Shown here piece by piece: positions 51,767 through 62,413 of a stretch of 64,000 bases of DNA. Source of the DNA: Prorocentrum cordatum. Its lineage: Eukaryota > Sar > Dinophyceae > Prorocentrales > Prorocentraceae. The notes under the pieces are model-generated. The model was not told the DNA's origin. It saw nothing but the letters and a program-made list of their open reading frames with translations, and made no database searches. The stretch spans positions 31,001 to 95,000 of the forward strand of contig CAUYUJ010022088.1 in the NCBI GenBank assembly GCA_963575745.1, read 5' to 3'. A program made the position numbers and the translations under genes. The number at the start of each line of letters is the position of its first letter. Within the stretch, counting starts at the first letter, position 1.

Positions 51767-53055
51767 GTGGTCTATGAGCAGCTCGTAGACAAGATCGAGG
51801 CTCAAGCGGAGGCCACTGAGGCAAGCCAGTTGCGTGTCGTGCAAGAGCGTGCGTTGCTGAACTCTCACCGTGTCGGACCTCGCCTGGACAATGCGGATGC
51901 CGTCCAGAAGTGCAAGGGTTGGCATGCCCAAACCGCTTTGGACCGCATCGAGGTTCCGCCAGAGCCGCCAAGCGTTCCGCAGGCAGCGTCTCCGAGAGTA
52001 CCGCCAGCACCACCACTCGAAGCACCGCCTCCTGAGATCGAGCCAACGCCGGCCGCGAGGCCCGCTGCAGAACCATCTGCAGCCGAACCCGCGACGACGC
52101 CGGTGCCTCCGCCCAGTGCGAACAAGCCGCCACTGCCAACGGGCCCACCGCCGAAGGCCATGCCAGCCACGCGCCCCGACACGGGACCGCCTACTGATTC
52201 ACCGGAGGGCGCTGACATGGCTACGGTGCCGGAGGCAACTCCCGCTGACGACGTTCCTACGTTCGCTCAGCGTCTGGATAAAATGCGTGTGCTTCCATGG
52301 CAGGACTGCCGCGAGCGTTCTTGCCATGAAGAGCCAAGTCAGTTCTCAAAATTTGACAACACATGCATTCCTCGTGAGTATAAGCTTCGTGCGCAACACC
52401 CAGACAATCACTACTACGTGCCCCCCCACTTCGGGGCACGGCCGCACCTGGAGGCATGCAGTGCATCACTGACAATGGTTGGGCAGCCCAGTTGGATTAT
52501 GACGATTGCGAGATCACCCACGCTCCAGATATCGACCATTCTGGCTGCTTCCCAGAGTACAAATGGATTTCTCTCCCACCATACAACGAAACGCCGTATG
52601 GTCCCGACTTGGTATTGACAGAGTATCTCGGCGACCCCAAGTACATGAGCAAAGATATCACGACTATGCTGCGCCATATTAATTATAGCAAGCACTTCAG
52701 CATCGATCAGTTCACTGATCGACGGATCAATATAATGAAAAGGCGCACAATGGTCGGCTGGAAATTCGCCAGCACATGGCGTTCCTTCGAGAAAATGGTG
52801 GAGTGGAAATTCCGCACCCGTCGTGGTAGGAGCAACGGACCATCCGATGAGGCGGCCATGGAACACTTCCTCAACGACGGTAAGCCAATCGGATATGAGG
52901 CCTGGACGGATTATGACCCGATCTTTATCCTTAGTGCGTTCCAGACGCACATTGACCCAGAGAAGAATAGGATTGATATCTACGGTAAACACTATCTGCC
53001 GGGGGCAATCCCCGCTGCTTCGATTGGAGCAGCGTTATCGCCATTCGTTGCGTAG
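51767..53055 (+). pseudogene. Unrecognised protein with proline-rich linker, one frameshift
   Basis: The first frame (51767-52618) has a helical start (YEQLVDKIEAQAEATEASQLR), then about 80 residues rich in Pro and Ala (PPSVPQ, PPAPPLEAPPPEIEPT), then PEATPADDVPTFAQRLDKMRV and a Cys/His-containing part. A second frame (52456-53055) takes over with CITDNGWAAQLDYDDCEITH, GCFPEYKWISLPPYNE and YDPIFILSAFQTHID, which look like one globular domain. Joining them needs a shift near 52450-52470, close to a C8 run at 52422. No family recognised. Confidence 0.5.
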
Positions 53056-53096
53056 GAGGACACAGTTCGGTCAACCCGCGCTCCCAGCCATGGAAT

Positions 53097-53570
53097 ATGG
53101 GCTGGGAAAGCCTACAATGGACCGACGTAAAATATTTCCACCACGGCACAACATCCCGTGCTTGGAGCAACATTATGAAAATGGGAATCATCCCTGGATA
53201 TAGAGATCCGTCTCAGAGAGACAGAAAACATCAGGAGGAGCCGCGCGCCGAAGCATTCTACAGTTCGAGTGCGTACATGAGGGGTGCGCAGCCTAATCCT
53301 CGCCCATGTGTCACACCGTACAAGTTCAATCATTGGAAAAATGATGTGGATATCGTGATTGACATGTATATTGCCACACAATCTGGATGCATATTCTGGC
53401 TTGGCGCGCAAGGCGCCATCATGACCGGGAACGTGGTCCCTTCTGCTGCAATTATTGCCGTTCGCCGATGCAAGGGGGACCGCGACCGTGGCAAACAGTT
53501 GGCCTTCAAAAGGACCACGCTGGGACTACCCACCTGTGGAGCGCCAGCGAGCACCAGTCAGCACGTATGA
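53097..53570 (+). CDS. Tpt1/KptA-like domain protein (RNA 2'-phosphotransferase / ADP-ribosyltransferase fold)
   Basis: 157 codons. YFHHGTTSRAWSNIMKMGIIPG (core HHGT...W..I...GIIPG, about residues 13-35) matches the first strand-helix of the Tpt1/KptA family, whose His-Gly-Thr binds NAD or the phosphate. Then come AFYSSSAYMRG (about 55-65) and DIVIDMYIATQSGCIFW with AIMTGNVVP (about 88-120), corresponding to the family's late strands ending in an (I/V)LTxG-VP turn. Known members remove splice-site 2'-phosphates or ADP-ribosylate nucleic acids or proteins; activity here is unknown. The frame ends early in ACGAPASTSQHV, and better-looking sequence continues in another frame at about 53520, so the 3' end is probably shifted. 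Its setting among decayed retroelement-like segments is odd. Confidence 0.62.
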   Translation: MGWESLQWTDVKYFHHGTTSRAWSNIMKMGIIPGYRDPSQRDRKHQEEPRAEAFYSSSAYMRGAQPNPRPCVTPYKFNHWKNDVDIVIDMYIATQSGCIFWLGAQGAIMTGNVVPSAAIIAVRRCKGDRDRGKQLAFKRTTLGLPTCGAPASTSQHV

Positions 53571-54140
53571 GATTTGCGCTCCGCCTCGACAGCAATCACG
53601 ACAGGAACAAGTTGTCCAGGAGTTCGAGGCTGACATGATTGCCGATCCTCCTGTGATTGCTCCGCCATCGCCGTCTGACGCACACCGACCCGCGCCGGCG
53701 GCAACGCCTGCTGCGAAGGCTTGTGCTGTGGCGTACTCGCCAAAGCCCCTGCAGCAGATGCAAACAGCCCAGATTAGTGGTTCGGAGCCCGCTTCTGCGT
53801 CATCGGCACAGCAACCCCTTGCTCCCTGCTGGCCTTGCCGCAGTGACAGCAGCGCTCATTCATTCGGCAGATGAGTTTGCCGACCCCGATGCTTTCGACG
53901 AAGAGGCCATTGTCCGTGCCACGGTTGGCAGGAGCACACACAACCAACGGGACAATAATTGGTTAATCTCGATGTCGTGCTGCAGGGCGGCCCTCAGGCC
54001 CATCACTGCAGAACTCACACAGAGAGACTGGAGTCGACGTCCTATCTTTAACGATGTTCGGGTCGGAGACTTCATCTTCGTGAAAAATTGGGGTCATATC
54101 AACTGCTACCATTCCGATAACCACTACCCCAAGGGCGATT
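53521..54140 (+). pseudogene. Frame-broken coding segments, no family recognised
   Basis: 53521-53874 (WDYPPVERQRAPVSTYEIC, then a Pro/Ala/Gln linker with APAATPAAKA, another reading of the dispersed repeat) and 53920-54140 (NNWLISMSCCRAALRP, FNDVRVGDFIFVKNWGH) lie in different frames and seem to continue the KptA-like segment. They are probably pieces of one decayed polyprotein. Confidence 0.4.
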
Positions 54141-54197
54141 AGAACACCAGGGTCCGCATGAACAAGGGCCACATCTACGGCCCCGTCATGCATTTCG

Positions 54198-54596
54198 GTG
54201 TCTTTGAGAAGTTCTTCGCGGTGCAGGTGCCGATGCTCCACTACGGTTTACGGTGGGTCAACATATGGTACTGTGACAAAAACCTGCCCCATCAAGGGCA
54301 TCGTTTACGCTATGCCCATACGTTCTGACAAGATTGACGATGCCCACATGGAGGTGGCAATGAAGGGACCCTCATCATGCAGCTCCCAGATTGAGGAGTA
54401 TGCTCAATCACATGAGCTCCCATACTTCGGAGTTCCGTTTATTCAGCGAGTGCGTATCCCACGCACGCCACCCAGACACACCGCCCCTCGGACCCAAGGA
54501 TCCGACCAGGAGCCGGTGGCAACACCCGCTGAAGATCCCATGGAGATCGACGAAGGCATGCGGCAACAGGTGGTGGACACCACCGCCGAGCGCTGA
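54198..54596 (+). CDS. Unrecognised 132-codon segment
   Basis: Readable parts are IKGIVYAMPIRSDKIDDAHM and EEYAQSHELPYFGVPFIQR, then TQGSDQEPVATPAEDPMEID, where EPVATPA is the dispersed repeat. No domain recognised. The start is uncertain because the first 35 residues are Arg/Cys-rich and may be out of frame. Confidence 0.4.
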   Translation: MSLRSSSRCRCRCSTTVYGGSTYGTVTKTCPIKGIVYAMPIRSDKIDDAHMEVAMKGPSSCSSQIEEYAQSHELPYFGVPFIQRVRIPRTPPRHTAPRTQGSDQEPVATPAEDPMEIDEGMRQQVVDTTAER

Positions 54597-54812
54597 ACCA
54601 TTGTCGTTGATGTTCCCGATGTGGTAGTGAGTGATGAACAGAGTGCCGCCAACGACGCCATGGAGGCTGAGATGACAGCCGAGATCCACGCATATCAGCT
54701 CTCTGGTACTTCTCTCTTTGAATGCATCCTCGATCCGCCAGAGCATTTCATTACAGAGAAGGATGATCGTCCGAAAGATATTAACAACTGATCAAACTAA
54801 TAAGACAACCAT

Positions 54813-56666
54813 ATGGTGTATTACTGGACATCCGTACCGCTGATAGAGTCACCGATGCTCCAGATAAACCAGGCAATTGAGGTACACGGCGGTCCCGACA
54901 TGAATATACAGGACAAGATCGAATCGCATCTGATATTCCAGTTTCGATTTGGGACCGAGTCAGAGATGCACGAGACAGTTTACAACCGCAGTCATACCTG
55001 GGCACGGGATCTTCCCGTGTGCACTGCAGAGCACTTCTTCAAGAAGCTGCTGCGGTTTCTCGACCCGGAGTCCGTGCTGGGTACCACGACAGGGATCTTC
55101 ACATTGATCTCTAAAGTATACCAGCACTTCCTGCTGGAGGGCATACAAGAGTTGACCAACTTCAACGAGGTCTCCATTAATACTGACCATCCAGCCCTCG
55201 CAGCGCTCCGATCATTCTACACAGAATGTGACAGGTTTCCCTGTATGGAGGAGCCGGTGGCAACACCCGCTGCGCCTGGCCAGGATGACCCAGGCGCTGC
55301 CACTGACGATGCTCCCGCTGAGATACCACAGGACCTAGGCTGTATTGCCTCGGCGGCACCAGATCAAGAAACGATTTTGCAGGTCCTGGCAGATCAGAAG
55401 AATCTCGACCGCAAGGAGGGCGACAATGAGACTACCCTTCAGGCCGAAGCCGCGCGTATCCGCGCGGGCTTGGCCAGAACTTGCGGGCACCTAGACGTGT
55501 CGGATATCGGATCGACAGAGTGCACTGGATTGCCCGGCGGTCGACTATCGCTGACCGAGATCGAGGGAATCGGGCGATCGGTCGCTTCCCGAGCCACCGC
55601 AGAGCTCAATCGCGAGGCAATGAACCAGCTAGGTCATTCTCTTGCTTCAGGAGCCGGTGGCAACACCCGCTGGGGCAGCCTTGGGGATCTGGCTTCGTCC
55701 GGGGCCCCTGAGGACCTCCAGCATGATATCCCTCGATGCAGCAACTGCAGTCGTTTCCTGTTCCTGGGAGTTGTTACTAATGATGGCACTCTATGTGACA
55801 TATGTTGGCAATACAGCACCTCTGTAAGTGCCACAGGACAGGGTGGCGCTGAGGCTACCGACCTGGCGTGCCTGCAGGAGCTCAACCAGTGGATCAGGAA
55901 CAACCTGTCCCACAACGAAGTGGCCCGCCCCATCTCAGATGGCACGAGGATCTACTTCACGGCACAGCGTTCAGATATTGCTCAGCAGCGTAACATATTG
56001 AGGATGATGGCGAAGAAGGCCGAGGACAGGTACAATGAGTGGTGCGCCGCGGGTTGCCCACCTGCACGCGAGTGCAGGCTCGTGGGAGAGCCCGATGACG
56101 ACCGCCCATTGTACCGCCCGTTCCGTAACGTCCTTCAGCGCTTCCTCAGTGAGTTCCGATTCCACCACCAAATGACCGGAGCCCGTGAGGTTGTCGGTCA
56201 GGTGCCCTGGACCGTGGAGGACATGTGGGAGGCTTGCAGTATCCACCACCGCAGCCAAACACTTGGACTCGCCGGTCGTAGGAATTGGTGGTTGAATGAA
56301 GGTAGAATGGACAGAAGCACCAGGCAGGAACGCGGTCTTGTCACGATTGCCGTTCCCCGTGGGGACGGCACTTATGACAGGACCATGCGTCGTGATCTTG
56401 CCGGAGCTGCCTCTGTTGGACCTGCCCTGGGATCAACAGGCCATGGGGGGAAGGGTTCAGGGGCAGGAACCGATCCTGATACCACCCCCGCACATCCACC
56501 TTTTACATGGTGCCATGGTGCCGCCGCCTCGTGCTGCCCGCGGCGACGCTGCTGGAGGCCGCGCAACTGGCGCGCTGGCAGCGATGCCCGCTGGGCGGCG
56601 CGGCGACGCCGTTGCCGCAGAGGCGCTGCATGCTTTTGCGCCCTGCTGCTTGCGCATTTTATTTAA
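54813..56666 (+). CDS. Unrecognised 617-codon protein with CxxC...CxxC zinc-ribbon-like motif
   Basis: Longest open frame of the right half. The N-terminal 140 residues look globular (WTSVPLIESPMLQINQAIEV, HFFKKLLRFLDPESVL, TGIFTLISKVYQHFLLEG). A linker at about 147-200 carries EEPVATPAAPGQ (dispersed repeat). At about residue 305, CSNCSRFLFLGVVTNDGTLC-DIC has two CxxC pairs 17-18 residues apart, typical of a zinc ribbon or treble-clef finger (inference). Then helical sequence (LACLQELNQWIRNNLSH, ILRMMAKKAEDRYNEWC) and WWLNEGRMDRSTRQERGLV. The last 60 residues (CPRRRCWRPRNW) look out of frame. A second copy of the repeat at about 55651 is read as GAGGNTRWG. Not recognised as any copia protein. 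Confidence 0.55.
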   Translation: MVYYWTSVPLIESPMLQINQAIEVHGGPDMNIQDKIESHLIFQFRFGTESEMHETVYNRSHTWARDLPVCTAEHFFKKLLRFLDPESVLGTTTGIFTLISKVYQHFLLEGIQELTNFNEVSINTDHPALAALRSFYTECDRFPCMEEPVATPAAPGQDDPGAATDDAPAEIPQDLGCIASAAPDQETILQVLADQKNLDRKEGDNETTLQAEAARIRAGLARTCGHLDVSDIGSTECTGLPGGRLSLTEIEGIGRSVASRATAELNREAMNQLGHSLASGAGGNTRWGSLGDLASSGAPEDLQHDIPRCSNCSRFLFLGVVTNDGTLCDICWQYSTSVSATGQGGAEATDLACLQELNQWIRNNLSHNEVARPISDGTRIYFTAQRSDIAQQRNILRMMAKKAEDRYNEWCAAGCPPARECRLVGEPDDDRPLYRPFRNVLQRFLSEFRFHHQMTGAREVVGQVPWTVEDMWEACSIHHRSQTLGLAGRRNWWLNEGRMDRSTRQERGLVTIAVPRGDGTYDRTMRRDLAGAASVGPALGSTGHGGKGSGAGTDPDTTPAHPPFTWCHGAAASCCPRRRCWRPRNWRAGSDARWAARRRRCRRGAACFCALLLAHFI

Positions 56667-56698
56667 GGAGTGAGAGGGTGACGGCTTCTTTCTCTCTT

Positions 56699-56730
56699 CC
56701 CGAGTCCTGCCCTTACGGGCGGGATTCGGG
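56699..56730 (+). other. Strong 14-bp RNA hairpin
   Basis: CCCGAGTCCTGCCC (56699-56712), loop TTAC, GGGCGGGATTCGGG (56717-56730). All 14 positions pair in RNA, two of them as G-U. It lies about 30 bp after the zinc-ribbon-like frame. A 3' end or processing signal is possible; no direct evidence. Confidence 0.7.
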
Positions 56731-57369
56731 ATGGGGTGTGTGACATGAACCCGTCTCATACCCTCATACATACTCCTTACTCACCTGTTTGCTCGCCGTT
56801 TGGGCTCCGGTATTGGCTTAGCTCAGGACGCTGATCGCACAGGAGGAAAATATCCCCATCTTTCCCTCCCTCCACTACCCACGGATCAGGGGTTCTGTAC
56901 CTTTGTACTCTAACCCCATACACATGCAAGACATGGAGATTCCAGATCACTCTTTCGGATACAATTACAATGCGCCTTTACCGAACGGTGTGGCGAATAT
57001 GCTTGCTCGATTGTACTGGGGGCCTCCGGCGCCAGTCTCTCTCGGACGCGAGGGCCGGCGACCGCGCCCGAGGCGGGCTGCGATCGTTTATGACGATCGT
57101 CTTCCCCCCCCCTCGAATGAGCGTGGCCGCGCGCCCCCCCTATTCCCGAATTTCCGACACTAACTTCGCCCAACGCAGAGCAGCAGACAGCACTACCAAC
57201 GGATGCCTGGATCAAGCAAGAAGGAAACACAAAACTGATAAAGAAGCTGGCATCCAACCACGCAAGATTCCCAAAGTAGTTGAAGACGGCAACGACGACT
57301 ACGGTGAAGACCTGAAGGTCTCGGATGTGATGCTTACTGCACCGACGCCCCTCCGACTCCGACACCGAC
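56731..57369. other. Spacer without a recognised gene
   Basis: Short frames on both strands without motifs. The C-rich run near 57105-57115 and GGGCCGGCGACCGCGCCCGAGG are the only striking features. An LTR could lie here, but I found no second copy to pair it with. Confidence 0.4.
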
Positions 57370-58060
57370 AGGGACAACGATGAGGAGACCTTCGTGTCGT
57401 TACCAGCAGGGCTACCTGCGGATGCGCGTGCCGATGTGTTCTTCAGAATCCCGCCTTGTGCTACGGACGACATAACAAGGTATGCATGTTGGCGCTATGG
57501 AGGCACCAGGGGAATATCGCAGTAGGCTTTCAGCCGGGGCTTATTCTCAGGAGGAAACTTCGATAAACCTTCGTATGTTGACATTGGAAACAAGGGTGTC
57601 CAGGACGCAGTGATGCATTACTTGGATGTGTGTTTCCTCAACGTTGTTTTAGTGCAACCCACTAGCAGGACAAGTGGGTTACCATCTTTCTGAACTCTGA
57701 AGTCAACTATGATACTTGGCACCAGCACCATCAGGAATACCTTCCACATAGCAGGTTTTGTGGAAGGGTTGCCGTGCGTCAGAACGAATCCGGACGGTTT
57801 TACTTCCGAGAACATCCGGTGGGTACTTGGGTGGACGAAATACCGCCATGGACAACATTGGCCAAACGCGAGGGCACTTGTTACTGTGGACTAATGTACC
57901 ACGGGTCTCCGTGACTCCCACGGGGTATTATTACGTAGACCGATTGAAGTAATGGCTAACCGCCGTCTCCTACTTACACCCTTCGAGAGGAAACGGTTTA
58001 CGGGCCATCATCAACATGCCTCGGCTTGTAGGAAGGATTTGGCCAGGGCTGCCCAATATT
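57370..58060 (+). pseudogene. Copia polyprotein, conserved block before integrase (broken)
   Basis: Readable in pieces: FSRGLFSGGNFDKPSYVDIG, VMHYLDVCFLNVVLVQPTSR, NYDTWHQHHQEYLPHSRFCG, FREHPVGTWVDEIPPWTTL. One-base shifts separate them (for example near 57689). I recognise the WxxHxxE..PHxxF.G and REHPVGTWVD wording from dinoflagellate retroelement polyproteins (recall, not searched). Its role is unknown to me. Confidence 0.55.
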
Positions 58061-58517
58061 CTCCGAAGATGCTGTCCCTCTTCGTCGACGCAGTTCAAAT
58101 TGCACACGACATGTTCCTAGTGAACCGTGATCCTTTCCATGATCAGCTTCATTTATCCTCTGTGATGACCCAACTATCCCTCGGCGTCCCGACGGTTCGG
58201 TCATGGGGCCACCCTCAGGGGGATGGGGGTGTCCTGCATGTGCGGGCAACGTTAACATACATTCCCCTTCACATGACCGGGGCCCCAAACACTGTAGGTG
58301 GTACGACAAGGAGGATTACCATTGGGAATGTCCAAGCTGAAAGAAGAACTACGACCAGGCTAAACCTGGTCACTCACATGCGCCTGGCAAATGCAAGTTT
58401 GCCAAAACGTGGAAGCTGCCCGACAACCACGGACAGGGACCTCCTGCTCCTGCCGAGCCGGCAGCACCACCACTTGCGGCGGCAGCCGCGCCCGAGGTAC
58501 CAGCCGCACCAGCACTT

Positions 58518-59933
58518 GTGCGGCTACGAGCACCGAGACCTGGCTCCAGATCTGGACCAACAGCCGGTGCCAGCAGCCACGATATTACAGTAGGCAGACA
58601 TGCTGCTGAACCTCTTGCGGGGCAACCTGCTTCGAGTGGAGCCATTAGCTCGGATGATCACGGACGACTACCACATATCATAGCCATACGTGGTCGGCAG
58701 CAAGGAGGATATCCACTTCCACCACCACCTGCGGGTAATCCTGCTGCCCGTCCACGACTCCCAGACGGGTCATGGTTCGGTGTTCAAGGTAGTCTACAGG
58801 ACTTACGGAGCCTTGACCCAAGCGTGGTCACGCGCGAGTTTCGGCGGAAACTACACTTGCAGTGGTTCCACGCCAAAGAGCTTAAGATGCGACTCGTCTT
58901 AACCAAGGCTGGTCTGGACAACGTCCGGCTTAGCTTGATCAAGGGTGTCTGTGACACATGTCGTGAGTGCAAGGCTTGGGGCAACTCTGGGAATGCCGTT
59001 ATGCCATTCACTTCGCTACCTGGCAAGTTCAACGAGGAAGTTGAATGCGACGTACTGTTCTACAAACAGGAGCACAATATGTTTCACATCATTGTTCCTT
59101 GCGTTCGATATGTCACTAGGATCGAGATACTAGATACAACGATGACCAGTATCTTGGATGCGTGCCGTCAGTGCTGGGTGCAGTCCGGACCTGCCAAAGT
59201 ACTCTACTCTGACGGGGGGGTGCTCTTAACAGCGACACCGCAAATGCATTCCTTGAGGCGAAGGGCACTGAGCTGAGGACACGAGCACGTGGACAACACG
59301 CTACGACAATAGAAGCGAGAAGTGGCATATTACGACATATACTTCACGTCATGGAGACTGAGCCCAAAAGGCTAGACATACCTCTTGTGTTTACACGACT
59401 ACTACATGAAGCCTTGCTTGCCGCCAATGCCTTCACCTTTCACAGCGAGGTGTCTCCATGCAACGCCCTGTTTGGGCGGCAACCAGCGATGCTGCCCGAC
59501 CTGCCTGTTCTGAATCATGAACAGCAGACAGAGACATCCGATCACTCTCGAGCAAGTGATCCGCCAGGTATGCATTGAGGCTATCACACAAGTCACTGCA
59601 GTAGCCGAAATCAATCGTGCACTGCGTGCCAAGACGACTGTCACTGGTCAGCTCTATTATGATGAAGGAGATTTGGTTGACTATCCTCGTCCCACGACCA
59701 CGAAGACGACTGGGGAGGCATGGGGCGGCCCTGTCCCTGTCGTGCGGAACGATTTCGACAGGGGCCAAGCAATTATCCGAGTGGGCAACTGCGGTGTGCA
59801 AGTCCAATGCGGCGACGCACGACATTCATTTTACATCGAAGCTTTGATAGCCCGAGAAGTTGGCTCAGACAACACTGGGCTACGGACAGTGTTGACATTA
59901 TTTCGCCAGTCTACCTGTTGGGCGCCCTGCTAA
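58518..59933 (+). pseudogene. Copia integrase (DD35E), frame-broken
   Basis: Frame 1 to 59276: Pro-rich start, then LQWFHAKELKMRLVL, GVCDTCRECKAW (the CxxC half of the HHCC zinc finger), FNEEVECDVLFYK (first Asp), YVTRIEILDTT and KVLYSDGG (second Asp). A G7 run at 59214-59220 shifts the frame. In the next frame come SDTANAFLEAKG and GQHATTIEARSGILRH, whose Glu lies 33-35 residues after the second Asp, as expected for DD35E. Then NAFTFHSEVSPCNALFGRQP (the usual SPxxLxxG-like segment). A third frame (59517-59933) has YYDEGDLVDYPRP, WGGPVPVV and RHSFYI, the integrase C-terminal domain. It would join cDNA to the host genome; this copy is dead. Confidence 0.82.
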
Positions 59934-60920
59934 GACAATTTGTTACATCCCGACCTGAAAGAGAACGCTTCAGATGACGAGTGCGAGCCGACTATCTCCT
60001 AAGTTTCACTTAGCTCTCCAATACCTTTCAGAAACTTCGTTCGTGCCGAGAGCGTAGTCGCTGTCAGGTTAGCTAAGAGTATCCACAAGCTACTTCCGGT
60101 GGCTTCTGCTGACAGTTGTACATTGATGCGCTGAGATAACGGCGTGAATCCAGGCTCCAACTACTACGAAGCCGGAGGCACTGCCCTGCATGTACATGAT
60201 ATCACCGGATCAGCACATTCGAGGATCATCCAATGCCTAAAGTCCACTAAGCCTCAAGCGGGCTTCGACCAAGATTAGACGAAGTTTGAGGAACTGGCGG
60301 GCGCGCCGATCAAGGATAACCACGCCATAGAAGCTCCAGGAGCCGAACCACCACAGGAGGACGGACGGCTTCCTAGGACTTATCAGGAATCGGAAGCGGA
60401 CCTTGAGGCACATATTCAGGATGTGTGGTACGCAGACCTGCAGGAGGAAAGGGAATTATTGGTGTCAACTCCATGAGATGACCTTTGCACTGTGCCCGCA
60501 CATATGACCACTGACAGCAGCGTGCTGGCCACGGTAGCTGAAGAACAGTGGGGGCACTTGCCTGCGTGGGGTTATCCACGCGACTCCGGCACCACGGCGA
60601 CATATCATTGCCCGCTGTTCCACGGGCGAAGACGATACTTACGGATTCGACTCACGAGAAGGTCAATCTATAGAACTCTGCTTCACTGCAGACATGTCAA
60701 AGGCAGTCCTATCCGATGAACAACGTAGTATATTAGACTCCGACCGCGTCACCACCATGCGTGTATATGTGACCGCTTCCGCAAAACTAGCTGTAGTCGT
60801 CAAGGAAGACGACCTCCCCGCGAAAGCCGACATTCAGGTGATTCTAGTCAAGGTAGCAACATCCCGAAAACTGAACTCAAGACATGGTTTGACAACAAAT
60901 ATTCCAACGCGCAAGACATA
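59934..60920 (+). pseudogene. Decayed linker between integrase and RT
   Basis: Heavily interrupted. Readable islands are AVLSDEQRSILDSDRVTTMR (60700 region) and KADIQVILVKVATSRKL. Stops are frequent (TAA at 60000 and others). It corresponds by position to the variable region before copia RT. Confidence 0.5.
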
Positions 60921-61720
60921 ACAAAGGCGCCAAACATCAGGAGTTCGAGACACGTGCGTATATAAGTGGAAGTTCATGCAGAACGAAAAGGGCGAGATGG
61001 AACGGACCATTAGACTACGTCCGGTACTTGGGGCTTTCATGGAACTCGAAGCCTTCGATGTGGAAACCTCCTGAGGGACGGTGCGGCTGTCAAGTCGGAG
61101 ACTACTTGCAAGCACGGCAGCGTGCAAGAAGCAATGGATCATTGCTTCCCTTGACATGAACATGGCTTTCCTGAAGGGACTGACCTATCAGGAACTTGCT
61201 GTGGCAATCGGTGAAAAGGAACGCGTGGTGTGTTGTGCACTTCCACCTGGATCAGCATCGGTGCTTCGATCCCTCCCAGGATTCGAGCATTACGATAAGT
61301 CAGAGCACTGCTTGCAGTGCCTGAAGCCAGGTACCGGCGCCGAGGATTCACCCAGAGCCTTTTCACTGAAGCTCAGAAAGAGCAAAAGAGGGCTTGGTTT
61401 CAGACACACCTTCTACGACGGGGAGTTCGAGACAACCAGGAACCTTCTCACAGCCGAGCATGGTGATGATAACACTATGGCCGGTACTGAGCATACCGCC
61501 GACAGGTACGTCAAGTGTGTTCAGGATCCTTTTTTTTGTAAATGTAGACTCAAAAAACATAAGTGTGCAATTTGTTGTGATGTATACCGAGGATGGGGAC
61601 GGAAACGTTACACTTGATCAAGATGAATACATCAAGCAGCTCCGTCCTATACAACATCCTGAACTCAGCCGTGCAGACGCTGACGGCAAGGCATCAAATA
61701 TGGGCACCTGACATTCTTGT
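60921..61720 (+). pseudogene. Copia reverse transcriptase (broken)
   Basis: YKWKFMQNEKGEMERTIRLR precedes the palm. In the frame from 61081: STAACKKQWIIASLDMNMAF (motif A Asp), FLKGLTYQELAVAIGEKERV, PGSASVLRSLPGFEHYD, CLKPGTGAEDSPRAFSLKL (the LYGLKQxPRxW-type motif as I know it from dinoflagellates) and AEHGDDNTMAGTEHTADRY, where HGDD stands for the catalytic YVDD. A shift near 61535 (T8 run) breaks the frame; NVTLDQDEYIKQLRPIQHPE follows in another frame. Non-functional. Confidence 0.83.
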
Positions 61721-62413
61721 CAGCCTGACAGGCGCGTGGGCCCACGCATTAATCACACAGGTGTGGTTGATGGTATATTCTGTTTCCTTACAACGTTCGA
61801 GAACCGTCATGCAGGTGCGACGGCTGAACGCGATTACCAGGAAGTTGCAGGTCTGCCTTAAGAAGATCACCTATCGATCGATCACTCCAACGGGTGAAGT
61901 CGATTTGCACAGCGACTCCAGCTATCGTCGCCTGAGTGGCCATGCTGGTGGTGAGGTCAAAGGCGATGGTATTCGCGGGGCAAACCTGCTGCGGCGTGGC
62001 AGCGCGCCTGCTGGTGCGCCTGTCGTCCATCTTATCGATGCGTACTACAAGTCTCACCGCTTGCAGGTCCGCTCGAGCTATTCAGGAGAAATACTAGCAG
62101 CAGCCCATAACTTGGAGAATTGCTATCCCACGATCGTCGATCTGCACGAACTCCGCGCAGGGCCGCTGACGCCCACTCAGTTGAACGTATTCACTGGAGG
62201 TCGGCGGCCTGGGCATTGAGGTCACTCTGACCATAGATGCAGAATGTGTCTTCAAGCCGTTGTCAAGCGAAGACTTGAAGAAGGCGACCGAGTGTATTCT
62301 TTTGGGGCACATCAGTTGGATAGGACAGATGATTGAGGGAGGTATCATGCATCGTATACAGTGGTATGACACTCGCGACATGACCACGGAGGGTCACGCC
62401 AAAGGGGGCATTG

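Larger units (their letters stand above)
50520..55668 (+). repeat. Dispersed short repeat GGTGGCAACACCCGCTG, seven occurrences
   Basis: Occurs near 50523, 51503, 52222, 53692, 54513, 55253 and 55651, with two or three base changes in the weaker copies; the best copies also share GAGCC before it. It contains the dyad GGTG-GCAA-CACC. It is translated as VATPA in some places and as AGGNTR or AGGDTR in others, so identity is kept at the nucleotide level, not the protein level. Confidence 0.8.
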
